The notes: generated by a model not told the origin, from the sequence alone. 7,107 nt of DNA from Burkholderiaceae bacterium (GCA_031276435.1 JAISNB010000081.1:1-7107); one strand, 5' to 3'. Shown: positions 1 to 6,256, numbered from the stretch's first letter. Program-made: numbers and translations.

Positions 1-80
1 CGGTATGGTTTGCGCATTTGTGTGGCAGTTTGAGATTGATACCACTTGCATTGGTTTGAACAATTCTTGACAATTTTTGG

Positions 81-98
81 TTTTTGTAATTTTTGTAA
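81..98 (+). repeat. Tandem 9-bp direct repeat TTTTTGTAA x2
   Basis: TTTTTGTAA occurs at 81-89 and again immediately at 90-98. A related CAATTTTTGG precedes it (71-80), and GTAA recurs at 106-109, giving GTAA at spacings of 9 and 11 bp. The block is strikingly AT-rich against the GC-rich remainder of the window. It could be a regulator site, a bent or UP-like element, or a slippage product. The sequence alone does not decide between these. Confidence 0.6.
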
Positions 99-122
99 AT
101 ACGATGTAAAAATGGATAAAAT
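93..122 (+). promoter_or_regulatory. Candidate promoter (distal) for the small secreted protein gene
   Basis: A possible -35 TTGTAA (93-98) is followed after 18 bp by TAAAAT (117-122), one mismatch from the consensus -10. It lies just downstream of a T-rich stretch (74-94) that could act as an UP-like element. A perfect TTGACA at 67-72 has no good -10 at the right distance. AT-rich DNA produces such matches easily, so this is only a candidate. Confidence 0.3.
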
Positions 123-135
123 GCGCCCGGGGCCA

Positions 136-164
136 TTGACAGGGTGTGGCGGAAGGTCAACAAT
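136..164 (+). promoter_or_regulatory. Candidate sigma70 promoter (proximal) for the small secreted protein gene
   Basis: A perfect TTGACA (136-141) is followed after exactly 17 bp by AACAAT (159-164), which matches the -10 consensus at four of six positions. A start near 171 would leave a leader of about 30 nt before the ATG at 202, enough for the AAGGA ribosome binding site. The TTGAC is also one half of a short inverted repeat with GTCAA at 156-160, which could be an operator but is short. Confidence 0.4.
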
Positions 165-201
165 GCACACCGCTCATGCACTTTATTGAAAAGGAACCGA
201 T

Positions 202-507
202 ATGCAATTGAAATCTCGCACGATTGTTGCCAGCGCAGGCGCTGCCCTGTTGCTGGCGGGCGCCAGCGTCTGGGCGCAGCCCGCGCATGCGCCTGCTGAA
301 GTCAAGCCGCGGCCCGCGCCGCAAGAGGCGATTGATGCCTGTTCCGGCAAGACGGCGGGCGCCGCGGTTACGCTAACGCTCAAGGGCCGCGATGGCAGCA
401 GCCGGGCATTGGAGGCGACGTGCCAGAAAGGCGCAGATGGCGTGCTTGTGGCCCGGCCCGAGCGGGCGCCGGACAGGCCCCTGTCCCCTCAAAAGGCGCC
501 GCAGTAA
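202..507 (+). CDS. Small secreted/periplasmic protein with a conserved-looking two-cysteine core, function unknown
   Basis: The gene encodes 101 residues. The start ATG at 202 has a good ribosome binding site (AAGGA at 191-195, 6 bp spacing). Residues 1-25 form a typical Sec signal peptide: basic start (K4, R6), hydrophobic stretch to about residue 20, and probable cleavage at VWA|QP after A25. A proline-rich linker (about 31-40) leads to a core with C47 in an ACSGK motif, AVTLTL (55-60), and C74 in an ATC motif before a final LVARP (82-86). The ACxGK...G...ATC pattern recalls many short exported proteobacterial proteins of unknown role. The two cysteines probably form a disulfide in the periplasm (inference). 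It has its own candidate promoters and a strong terminator, so it looks monocistronic. I assign no function. Confidence 0.85.
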   Translation: MQLKSRTIVASAGAALLLAGASVWAQPAHAPAEVKPRPAPQEAIDACSGKTAGAAVTLTLKGRDGSSRALEATCQKGADGVLVARPERAPDRPLSPQKAPQ

Positions 508-518
508 GACCACCGTTG

Positions 519-550
519 GCGCGCCATTGGCTTTGGCGCAAATGGCGCGC
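519..550. repeat. Inverted repeat (10-bp stem) just after the small secreted protein gene
   Basis: GCGCGCCATT (519-528) is the exact reverse complement of AATGGCGCGC (541-550), with a 12-nt loop. It begins 11 bp after the stop codon and lies directly upstream of the intrinsic terminator. There is no T-tract after it, so on its own it is more likely a 3'-end-protecting structure than a terminator. Confidence 0.6.
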
Positions 551-562
551 GCATCAAGCGGC

Positions 563-593
563 AAAAGCGGCAGGCTTGGCCTGCCGCTTTTTT
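563..593. terminator. Bidirectional Rho-independent terminator
   Basis: AAAAGCGGCAGGC (563-575) pairs perfectly with GCCTGCCGCTTTT (579-591) around a 3-nt loop, giving a 13-bp stem. Six T residues run from 588 to 593 on the plus strand. The four A residues at 563-566 become a T-tract on the minus strand. It closes the small secreted protein gene and could also stop transcription coming leftwards from the AI-2E permease gene, whose stop codon is about 270 bp away. Confidence 0.9.
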
Positions 594-863
594 GTCTGGA
601 ATCTCTGTTGGCTGCCTTTTTGAAGATTGCGTTGGGGCGGACGCAATCGGGGAATGTGTGGCCCCTGCCCACGGCGCGCGCCATGTGCTTTTCTTTCCCG
701 TCCGTGCAAGCGTCTGGGCGGATCAATTTGCCCGGTTTTGTTCCAGCCCGGGAAGGGCAGGATTTTTCTCCGGGCGGCGGTTGCAAACTGGCAGCCTTGC
801 CTGCCGTTTGGGCAAGGCGCTTGGCTTGCGCGGCGCGGCCAAAGAGGGCGCGTCAACAGGTTT
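594..863. other. Noncoding stretch between the terminator and the AI-2E permease gene
   Basis: About 270 bp hold no reading frame with convincing codon use, start signal or recognisable product on either strand. Two hairpins are visible: GATTGCGT (625-632) with ACGCAATC (641-648), 8-nt loop, and GCCTTGCC (794-801) with GGCAAGGC (811-818), 9-nt loop. Neither is followed by a clear T-tract on either strand. If the permease transcript runs to the bidirectional terminator, this is its long 3' untranslated region. Confidence 0.5.
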
Positions 864-1994
864 TCATATCCAGCCAGCCGCTTCGAGTTCGCGTTTGAGG
901 TAGGCGTAAAACAGCGGGGCGGCCACAAGTCCGGCGGGGCCAAAAATGGCTTCCAGCGTGAACATGACGGCCAGCAGTTCCCACACGCCCATGTGCGTGG
1001 AGCGGCCAATGACTTTGGCGTTGATGAAGTATTCGCCCTTGTGGATGAGGATCAAAAATACCAGGCAGGCCAGTGCCGTGATGGGCGAGACGGAAAGCCC
1101 CACGATGGTGAGCACCAGATTGCACATGAGGTTGCCCACGATGGGGATGAGTCCGGCCAGGAAGGTGAAGGTGATGAGCGCGGGCCGGTACGGCAGGTGC
1201 ACGCTCCACAGCGGCAGGATGAGCGCCACAAAGGCGGTTGTGAGCAAGGTGTTGAAGCCCGCGATCCAGAATTGGGCGACCACGATTTGCCGGAACGTGA
1301 TGCCAAAGCGCGTCAGGCGCACGTGCATGGCGGCGGCCAGGGGTTTGAGGCGGGTCGTGTCGAGTTTGGGACGCACGGCTGCCAGCGCGCCGATGATCAG
1401 GCCCACGTAGGCAAACAGCAGCCCTTCGAGCCAGGCGCGGCTGGCGTGGGCCAGCGTGCCGGCTTTGCCGCCCAGGTAGGCGGCGAGGCGTTTCTGGATT
1501 TCTTCCACGCCATCGGGCAGCAGCTCGCCCAGGCCGGGCGGCAGTTTTTCGCGCAGTTCCAAAATCGTGGTGGACAGAAAGTGCAGCAGCTCGCGGTATT
1601 GTGCGGGCGCGTCCAGAACCAGGCCGCGCGCGCGGGTCCAGACCAGGAAGATCAGCGACAGCGGCGCCAGCACGACAAAGGCGGTGCTGATTTGCAGCGC
1701 CGCGGACGGGCCAAGCCGGGTCCATGCCAGCAGATACCGGCCCAGGGCGCGCGTGGTCAGGAAAGCCAGCGCTGCGCACAGCAGCCCGGCCAGCATGCCC
1801 TGGGTCATGACGATCCACAGGGCGGCGGCCACGATCAGGAAGCTGGCGCGGTCGGCCCAGAGCGCCATTTGCGCGCTCGACCAGGGCGACTGCCGGGCGG
1901 CTGGCGGGTCGCTGGCTTTGTCTGGCGCGGTTCGGACGGGCGCGGCTGAATCGGGTGCGGAAAGGTCTTTGGGGTGGTGCATGGGATCGGGCAT
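864..1994 (-). CDS. AI-2E family transporter (PerM-like inner-membrane permease)
   Basis: The gene encodes 376 residues, a usual length for the family. A hydrophilic, Pro/Ala-rich N-terminus (about 1-40) precedes paired membrane segments (about 48-85), one at about 100-120, a long soluble loop (about 125-185), one at about 188-207, and a dense hydrophobic C-terminal half. Family landmarks are GLIPIVGN (281-288), EYFINAKVIG (321-330) and FGPAGLVAAP (351-360) followed by YAYLKREL. The family (formerly UPF0118/PerM) includes proposed AI-2 exporters and Na+/H+ antiporters. The substrate here cannot be read from sequence, and the neighbours do not suggest quorum sensing. It lies 56 bp downstream of purM on the same strand, so it is probably cotranscribed. 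The ATG at 1994 has only a weak CGAGAG ribosome site, and a second Met four codons later (residue 5) is possible. Confidence 0.95.
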   Translation of the reverse strand: MPDPMHHPKDLSAPDSAAPVRTAPDKASDPPAARQSPWSSAQMALWADRASFLIVAAALWIVMTQGMLAGLLCAALAFLTTRALGRYLLAWTRLGPSAALQISTAFVVLAPLSLIFLVWTRARGLVLDAPAQYRELLHFLSTTILELREKLPPGLGELLPDGVEEIQKRLAAYLGGKAGTLAHASRAWLEGLLFAYVGLIIGALAAVRPKLDTTRLKPLAAAMHVRLTRFGITFRQIVVAQFWIAGFNTLLTTAFVALILPLWSVHLPYRPALITFTFLAGLIPIVGNLMCNLVLTIVGLSVSPITALACLVFLILIHKGEYFINAKVIGRSTHMGVWELLAVMFTLEAIFGPAGLVAAPLFYAYLKRELEAAGWI

Positions 1995-2050
1995 CTCTCG
2001 GGTAGGAAAATCAGGCGGAAAAGGCGTGGACTGGTGCTGGCGCGTCCGGT

Positions 2051-3094
2051 TTATTGGATGCGCACGGCGGTGGCGGCTTCGCGCGGCGCGATGCGGCCAA
2101 TTTCAAACACCTGCTCGCCCGCGGCGCGCAGGGTTTGGGCGCAGGCGCTGGCGTCGTGGGCGCTGACCACCACCACCATGCCAATGCCGTGGTTGAAGGT
2201 GCGGTTCATTTCCGCATCGCCGATGCCAGCGGTTTGCTGAAGCCAGGCAAACAATTCGCTTTGCGGCCAACTGCCCTTGTCCAGATGGGCGGCCAGCGTG
2301 GCGGGCAGGACGCGGGGAATGTTGTCGAGCAGGCCGCCGCCCGTGATGTGCGCCAGCGCCTTGATGGCATGCCGTTGCAGTGCAGCCAGCACCGGCTTGA
2401 CGTAGATGCGCGTGGGCGCCATGACGGCTTGGCGAAACGGCAGGCCGTCCAGCGTGGCAGGCAGTTGCGCGCTGCTGGCGCGTTCGATGCATTTGCGCAC
2501 CAGCGAGAAGCCGTTGCTGTGCACGCCGCTGGAAGCCAGGCCCAGCACCACATCGCCCGCGCGCACATGCTGGCCGGTGAGGATTGCGCTTTTTTCGACC
2601 GCGCCCACGGCAAAGCCGGCCAGATCGTATTCGCCTGGCGGGTACATGCCCGGCATTTCGGCAGTCTCGCCGCCGATGAGCGCGCAGCCCGCCTGCTCGC
2701 AGCCCCGGGCAATGCCGCCTACAACGGCGGCGGCGGTGTCCACGTCGAGCTTGCCGCAGGCAAAGTAGTCCAGGAAGAACAGCGGCTCGGCGCCTTGCAC
2801 CAGCACGTCGTTGACGCTCATGGCCACCAGATCGATGCCCACGCTGTCGTGCATGTTCCATTCAAAGGCAAGGCGCAGCTTGGTGCCCACGCCGTCGGTG
2901 CCCGAGACCAGCACCGGCTCCCGGTAGCGTTTGGGCACCTCGAACAGCGCGCCAAAACCACCAATTCCGGCCAGAACGCCTTCGCGCAGCGTGCGCCCGG
3001 CCAGCGGCTTGATGCGCTCGACCAGAGCGTCGCCCGCGTCGATGTCAACGCCAGCATCTTTGTAGGACAAGGGAGAATTCGGGACAGAGCACAT
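2051..3094 (-). CDS. purM: Phosphoribosylformylglycinamidine cyclo-ligase (AIR synthetase)
   Basis: This cytoplasmic enzyme carries out step five of de novo purine synthesis: ATP-dependent ring closure of FGAM to aminoimidazole ribonucleotide. The product is 347 residues, the usual length, and complete. Visible motifs are YKDAGVDIDAG near the start (11-21), SGTDGVGTKL (64-73), the DLVAMSVNDVLVQGAEP region (88-104), GGETAEMPGMY (141-151), SSGVHSNGFSLVR (188-200), HITGGGLLDNIPR (249-261) and FNHGIGMV (300-307), all as in PurM/PurL-type ATP-grasp-like synthetases. I chose the ATG at 3094 because it puts YKDAGVDIDAG about ten residues from the N-terminus, as in homologues. The frame stays open to a TTG at 3139, but that adds an atypical 15-residue extension. 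Neither start has a good Shine-Dalgarno sequence. It is divergent from hda and probably cotranscribed with the AI-2E permease gene. Confidence 0.97.
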   Translation of the reverse strand: MCSVPNSPLSYKDAGVDIDAGDALVERIKPLAGRTLREGVLAGIGGFGALFEVPKRYREPVLVSGTDGVGTKLRLAFEWNMHDSVGIDLVAMSVNDVLVQGAEPLFFLDYFACGKLDVDTAAAVVGGIARGCEQAGCALIGGETAEMPGMYPPGEYDLAGFAVGAVEKSAILTGQHVRAGDVVLGLASSGVHSNGFSLVRKCIERASSAQLPATLDGLPFRQAVMAPTRIYVKPVLAALQRHAIKALAHITGGGLLDNIPRVLPATLAAHLDKGSWPQSELFAWLQQTAGIGDAEMNRTFNHGIGMVVVVSAHDASACAQTLRAAGEQVFEIGRIAPREAATAVRIQ

Positions 3095-3241
3095 GGAAAA
3101 AGATTGCCCAAACGTGCGGGCGCATAGAATTTGCACCAATTTTAATGGGCTGTTTCATGAATTTCGCCAGGAGTTGCGCAAATTGAAACCGATGAATTCG
3201 CGTTCAGGGCAGGCTGCCGGTTGCGGCATGGCATGCGCATG
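3095..3241. promoter_or_regulatory. Divergent intergenic region between purM and hda
   Basis: These 147 bp must hold the promoters for the leftward purM transcript and the rightward hda cluster. The stretch around 3121-3165 is locally AT-rich. ATTTTA at 3139-3144 reads TAAAAT on the minus strand and could be a purM -10, but no good -35 sits at the right spacing. On the plus strand only weak matches are seen (TTGCAC 3131-3136 with TTTCAT 3153-3158). I see no recognisable operator. A nine-codon open frame (3157-3186, ATG to TGA) lies ahead of hda without clear evidence of translation. Confidence 0.45.
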
Positions 3242-3931
3242 ATGAAACAAATTGCGCTGGACATTGGTTTGGCGCCCGAACCCGGCTTTGAAACCTTTGT
3301 GGCCGGGCGCAACGCCAGCGCCGTGCAGCACTTGCGGCTGTGGTGCGCGGGGGCGGGGGCGCGCTCGCCGGTGCCCGTGTACCTGTGGGGCGAAAGCGGC
3401 GCGGGCAAAACGCACTTGCTGCGCGCCGCGCGCCAGGCCATCGGCCAGCAGGGCGGGCTGGCGGGCTGGCTGTCGCCGCAAACCGATCCCACCCTGCCTT
3501 TCAGCGCGGGATGGGACGTGGTGGTGTTCGACGATGTGCAAGACTACGACGCCGAACACCAGCACACGGCCTTCAACTGGTTTGTCAACGCGGTAACGCC
3601 CGCAGAGGGCGCGCCGCGCGGCGTGCTGGCCGCCGGGACTTTGCCGCCCGCCGATCTGCCCCTGCGCGAAGACTTGCGCACCCGCCTGGGCTGGGGCCAT
3701 GTGTTTGAACTGGCCGCGCCCAGCGAGGCCGAGCGCCGCGCCATCCTGCGCCGCGCGGCTGACGCGCGCGGCGTGTTCCTGAGCGATGAGGTGATGGACT
3801 TTGTGCTGGCGCGCTTTGCGCGCGATCTGGGCAGCCTGATGGCCTTGCTTGAGCAGATCGACCGCTACGCGCTGCGCGCCAAGCGCGCCATCACCATTCC
3901 GCTGATCAAGGAAATGCTGGCCGATTCGTAA
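3242..3931 (+). CDS. hda: DnaA-homologous AAA+ protein Hda, regulator of replication initiation
   Basis: Hda binds the DNA-loaded beta clamp and stimulates ATP hydrolysis by DnaA (RIDA), stopping re-initiation after replication begins. The product is 229 residues with only a DnaA-like AAA+ domain and no DNA-binding domain IV, as expected. From the N-terminus: a clamp-binding-like QIALDI at 3-8 (Q-x-x-L-x-I), Walker A GESGAGKTH (50-58), Walker B VVVFDDV (93-99), a sensor I region around GVLAAGTLPP (127-136), RLGWG (148-152) with the box VII arginine R148, and a C-terminal sensor II helix with R194. I chose the ATG at 3242 because it puts the clamp motif at the extreme N-terminus. In-frame starts at 3239, 3233 or TTG 3221 cannot be excluded, and none has a strong Shine-Dalgarno. 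It heads the hda-HAD-pcnB-folK cluster. DnaA itself is excluded by size. Confidence 0.93.
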   Translation: MKQIALDIGLAPEPGFETFVAGRNASAVQHLRLWCAGAGARSPVPVYLWGESGAGKTHLLRAARQAIGQQGGLAGWLSPQTDPTLPFSAGWDVVVFDDVQDYDAEHQHTAFNWFVNAVTPAEGAPRGVLAAGTLPPADLPLREDLRTRLGWGHVFELAAPSEAERRAILRRAADARGVFLSDEVMDFVLARFARDLGSLMALLEQIDRYALRAKRAITIPLIKEMLADS

Positions 3932-3938
3932 GCCGCCG

Positions 3939-3979
3939 CGACTGCCCCGCCGCCAGCGCCGCTGGCGGCGGGGCAGTCG
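3939..3979. repeat. Perfect 19-bp GC-rich inverted repeat between hda and the HAD gene
   Basis: Bases 3939-3957 and 3961-3979 are exact reverse complements around a 3-nt GCC loop; the stem core is ACTGCCCCGCCGCC. It starts 7 bp after the hda stop and ends 16 bp before the next ATG. No T-tract follows on either strand, so it is not a standard intrinsic terminator. It could protect the hda mRNA end, cause partial termination or pausing, or limit ribosome access to the HAD start. Confidence 0.85.
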
Positions 3980-3995
3980 GCCAACAAACCATGGC

Positions 3996-4676
3996 ATGAA
4001 AATCACGCTGTTCGATCTTGACCACACGTTGCTGCCGCTGGACTCCGACCACGCGTGGGGCGAATTCACGACCCGCATCGGCTGGACCAGTGCCGCCGAA
4101 TTCAAACGCCGCAACGATGCCTTTTTTGCGCAGTACCAGGCCGGTACGCTGGACATTCATGACTACGTACGCTTTTCCACCGGCGCGCTGCGCGCCGCTG
4201 GCGCCGCTGCCGCTGAACAGGCGCGCGCGCGCTTCATGCACGAGGTGATTGAACCGGCCATCACGCCACCGGCGCGTGCCCTGGTGCGCGCGCGCCAGCA
4301 GCGTGACGACGCGGTGCTGATCGTGACCGCCACCAATGAATTCATCACGCGCCCCATTGCCGACGCGCTGGGCGTGCCTGAACTGATTGCCGTGGAACTG
4401 GCGCGCGACGCCGATGGCTGGATCACCGGCGAAATTGTGGGCACGCCATCGTTTCGCGAAGGCAAGGTCACGCGCGTGGCGCAATGGCTGGAGCGGCGCG
4501 GATTGCGCTGGCGGGACGTGGAAATCACCTTCTACTCTGACTCCATCAACGACTTGCCGCTGCTGGAGAGGGCCACGCACCCGGTGGCCACCAACCCGTC
4601 GGCCAGCCTGTTGGAAATTGCCAGCGCGCGGGGCTGGCAGACGCTGGAGCTGTTCTCGAAAGGCGCGACAACATGA
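3996..4676 (+). CDS. HAD superfamily subfamily IB hydrolase (SerB-like phosphatase), substrate unassigned
   Basis: The gene encodes 226 residues with all four HAD motifs: motif I FDLDHTLLP with nucleophile D7, acid/base D9 and T11; motif II LIVTATN with T111; motif III K157 in FREGKVTR; and motif IV YSDSINDLPLL with D182 and D186 for Mg2+. The helical cap inserted between motifs I and II (about 20-100) and the SDSxNDLP motif place it in subfamily IB beside phosphoserine phosphatase. It matches the widespread uncharacterised 'HAD-SF-IB hypothetical' type better than SerB itself. The enzyme is expected to be a cytoplasmic phosphomonoesterase, and the substrate cannot be told from sequence. The ATG at 3996 has no visible Shine-Dalgarno and lies 16 bp beyond a strong hairpin. 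An ATG-GCA-TGA triplet (3991-3999) overlaps the start. The stop overlaps the pcnB start (ATGA, 4673-4676), implying translational coupling. Confidence 0.93.
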   Translation: MKITLFDLDHTLLPLDSDHAWGEFTTRIGWTSAAEFKRRNDAFFAQYQAGTLDIHDYVRFSTGALRAAGAAAAEQARARFMHEVIEPAITPPARALVRARQQRDDAVLIVTATNEFITRPIADALGVPELIAVELARDADGWITGEIVGTPSFREGKVTRVAQWLERRGLRWRDVEITFYSDSINDLPLLERATHPVATNPSASLLEIASARGWQTLELFSKGATT

Positions 4677-6244
4677 TTCGCAAATTCATTGGCAAACTGC
4701 TTGGCAAAGACAGTGCGCAAGGCAAAAAACACCTGGGCAAGCGCGTCGAGGTCGGGCCGCAGGCGCACCGCATCGATCTGGCGCTGGTGGACCCGCGCGC
4801 CATCAATGTGGTGGCCACGCTCAAACAGGCGGGCTTCGAGGCCTACATCGTCGGCGGTGCCGTGCGCGATTTGCTGCTCGGACTCAAACCCAAGGATTTC
4901 GACGTGGCCACCAACGCCACGCCCGAGCAGGTCAAGGCGCTGTTCAGGCGCGCCTTCATCATCGGGCGGCGCTTTCGCATCGTGCACGTGGTGCATGGCC
5001 GCGGGCGCGAGCACGAGGTCATCGAAGTCTCCACCTTCCGCGCCCAGCTCGACAACGCCGCCGCCGAAGCCGTCAGTGGCAACGAGCGCACCAGCCGCGC
5101 GCAACTGGTGGGCATGCAGCACGCCGTCGATGCATCGGGCCGCGTGCTGCGCGACAACGTCTGGGGGCCGCAAATCGAGGACGCGGCGCGGCGCGACTTC
5201 ACCGTCAACGCCATGTATTACGACCCGCAAACGCAAATCGTGGTGGACTACCACAGCGGCATTGGCGACGCTCAGAAAAAACGCCTGCGCATGATTGGCG
5301 ACGCCGCCGCGCGCTACCGCGAAGACCCGGTGCGCATCATCCGCGCCGTGCGCTTTGCCGCCAAGCTGAGCGCGCTGGGCTTCAGGCTCGATCCCAAAAC
5401 CGCCAAACCCCTGGCCGAATGCAGGCCCCTGCTGCGCGACGTGCCGCAAAGCCGCCTGTTCGACGAAATGCTCAAGCTGCTGCAAACCGGCCATGCCATC
5501 GCCAGCGTGGAGCAACTGCGCAAACTGGGGCTGGCCGCCGGCATCTACCCGTTGCTCGATCTGGCCGTGGCCCGCGCCCGGGAGCCGTTTTTCAAAGCCG
5601 CCATGCAGGACACCGACCGCCGCGTGGGCGAGGGCAAGCCCGTCGCGCCGTCGTTTCTGCTGGCGGCGTTGTTGTGGCAGGACGTGCGCGCGGCCTGGGC
5701 GCGCCGCCGCGACGCGGGCGAACACCCGGTTCCGGCCTTGCAGGCGGCCATCGACGAAACCTTTGACGCCCGCGTGGGCGACGTCTCTGGCCGTGGCCGC
5801 CTGGCCGCCGACATGCGCGAGATCTGGCTGATGCAGCCGCGTTTTGAAAAGCGCACGGGCAACACGCCGCTGTCGCTGGTGGAGCAACCGCGCTTTCGCG
5901 CTGGGTACGACTTTTTGCGCCTGCGCGCTGACGTGGGCGAAGCGCCCGAAATGCTGGCCGACTGGTGGCAGGCCCTGTGCTTGGCAAGCCCCGGTGGTCG
6001 CGAGGACATGCTCGAACAAGTGCGCGCCGAGCAACGCAAAGCCGCCCCGCCGCGCGCGCGCGCGCCAAAACGCGGCGGCGCGCCCGAAGCGGCGGCAGGC
6101 GGCGCGGACGATGCCGCCGCCACCAGCAGCGCGCCCAAGCGCCGCAGGCGCAGGCGCCGCAAGCCAGCAGCCGATGGCGGCGCGGCCAGCAGCCTGCCTG
6201 ACGGGCCGCCGCAAGGCAACGCCAACGACAACGGCCAGGATTGA
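4673..6244 (+). CDS. pcnB: Poly(A) polymerase I
   Basis: PcnB adds poly(A) tails to RNA 3' ends, promoting exonuclease decay of mRNA fragments and regulatory RNAs. The product is 523 residues, longer than the roughly 465 of E. coli. The class II nucleotidyltransferase head is clear: YIVGGAVRDLLLG (58-70) and KPKDFDVATNATPEQV (72-87) with metal-binding D75 and D77, then IIGRRFRIVHV (96-106), EVIEVSTFR (115-123) and RRDFTVNAMYY (173-183). RYREDPVRIIRAVRFAAKL (214-232) is the conserved neck element. The PAP-type N-terminal lead-in, overall length and basic tail favour poly(A) polymerase over CCA-adding enzyme. From about 450 the tail turns low-complexity Ala/Gly/Arg/Pro, with K489 to K497 enclosing seven arginines, probably for RNA contact. 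The start codon overlaps the HAD stop by 4 bp, and folK follows after 12 bp. Confidence 0.97.
   Translation: MIRKFIGKLLGKDSAQGKKHLGKRVEVGPQAHRIDLALVDPRAINVVATLKQAGFEAYIVGGAVRDLLLGLKPKDFDVATNATPEQVKALFRRAFIIGRRFRIVHVVHGRGREHEVIEVSTFRAQLDNAAAEAVSGNERTSRAQLVGMQHAVDASGRVLRDNVWGPQIEDAARRDFTVNAMYYDPQTQIVVDYHSGIGDAQKKRLRMIGDAAARYREDPVRIIRAVRFAAKLSALGFRLDPKTAKPLAECRPLLRDVPQSRLFDEMLKLLQTGHAIASVEQLRKLGLAAGIYPLLDLAVARAREPFFKAAMQDTDRRVGEGKPVAPSFLLAALLWQDVRAAWARRRDAGEHPVPALQAAIDETFDARVGDVSGRGRLAADMREIWLMQPRFEKRTGNTPLSLVEQPRFRAGYDFLRLRADVGEAPEMLADWWQALCLASPGGREDMLEQVRAEQRKAAPPRARAPKRGGAPEAAAGGADDAAATSSAPKRRRRRRRKPAADGGAASSLPDGPPQGNANDNGQD
6051..6064. repeat. (CG)7 dinucleotide run inside the pcnB tail
   Basis: Seven uninterrupted CG units lie in the low-complexity tail of pcnB, encoding part of PRARAP (460-465). 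Such alternating runs can adopt Z-DNA and are prone to replication slippage. A change of one CG unit would shift the reading frame, but only in the nonconserved tail. Confidence 0.8.
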
Positions 6245-6256
6245 CTGGCGGCGCGC

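Noticed and set aside
112..121. ATGGATAAAA shared between 112-121 and 6972-6981, with a near copy at 6958
   Set aside because: Chance 10-base matches are expected in a window this size, and all copies lie in AT-rich intergenic DNA. The close pair at 6958 and 6972 may be a small local duplication but shows nothing more.
392..898. 168-codon plus-strand frame spanning the terminator and the 594-863 gap
   Set aside because: It runs through the strong bidirectional terminator, has no ribosome site and shows no local codon style, so it is probably chance.
627..1949. 440-codon plus-strand open frame opposite the AI-2E permease gene
   Set aside because: Its translation is Gly/Gln/Arg/His-rich with no recognisable domain. 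The minus frame has clear AI-2E motifs and membrane segments, so this is an antisense shadow of high-GC coding.
2054..3127. 357-codon plus-strand open frame opposite purM
   Set aside because: The minus strand encodes a complete PurM with all motifs. The plus frame is low-complexity His/Ala/Gln/Gly sequence typical of an antisense shadow.
3155..4156. 333-codon minus-strand open frame opposite hda
   Set aside because: It crosses the hda gene and the 19-bp hairpin, has no domain-like sequence, and hda on the plus strand is certain.
4387..5766. 459-codon plus-strand frame overlapping the HAD gene and pcnB
   Set aside because: Arg/Ala-rich out-of-frame reading of two well-supported genes, with no independent start signal.
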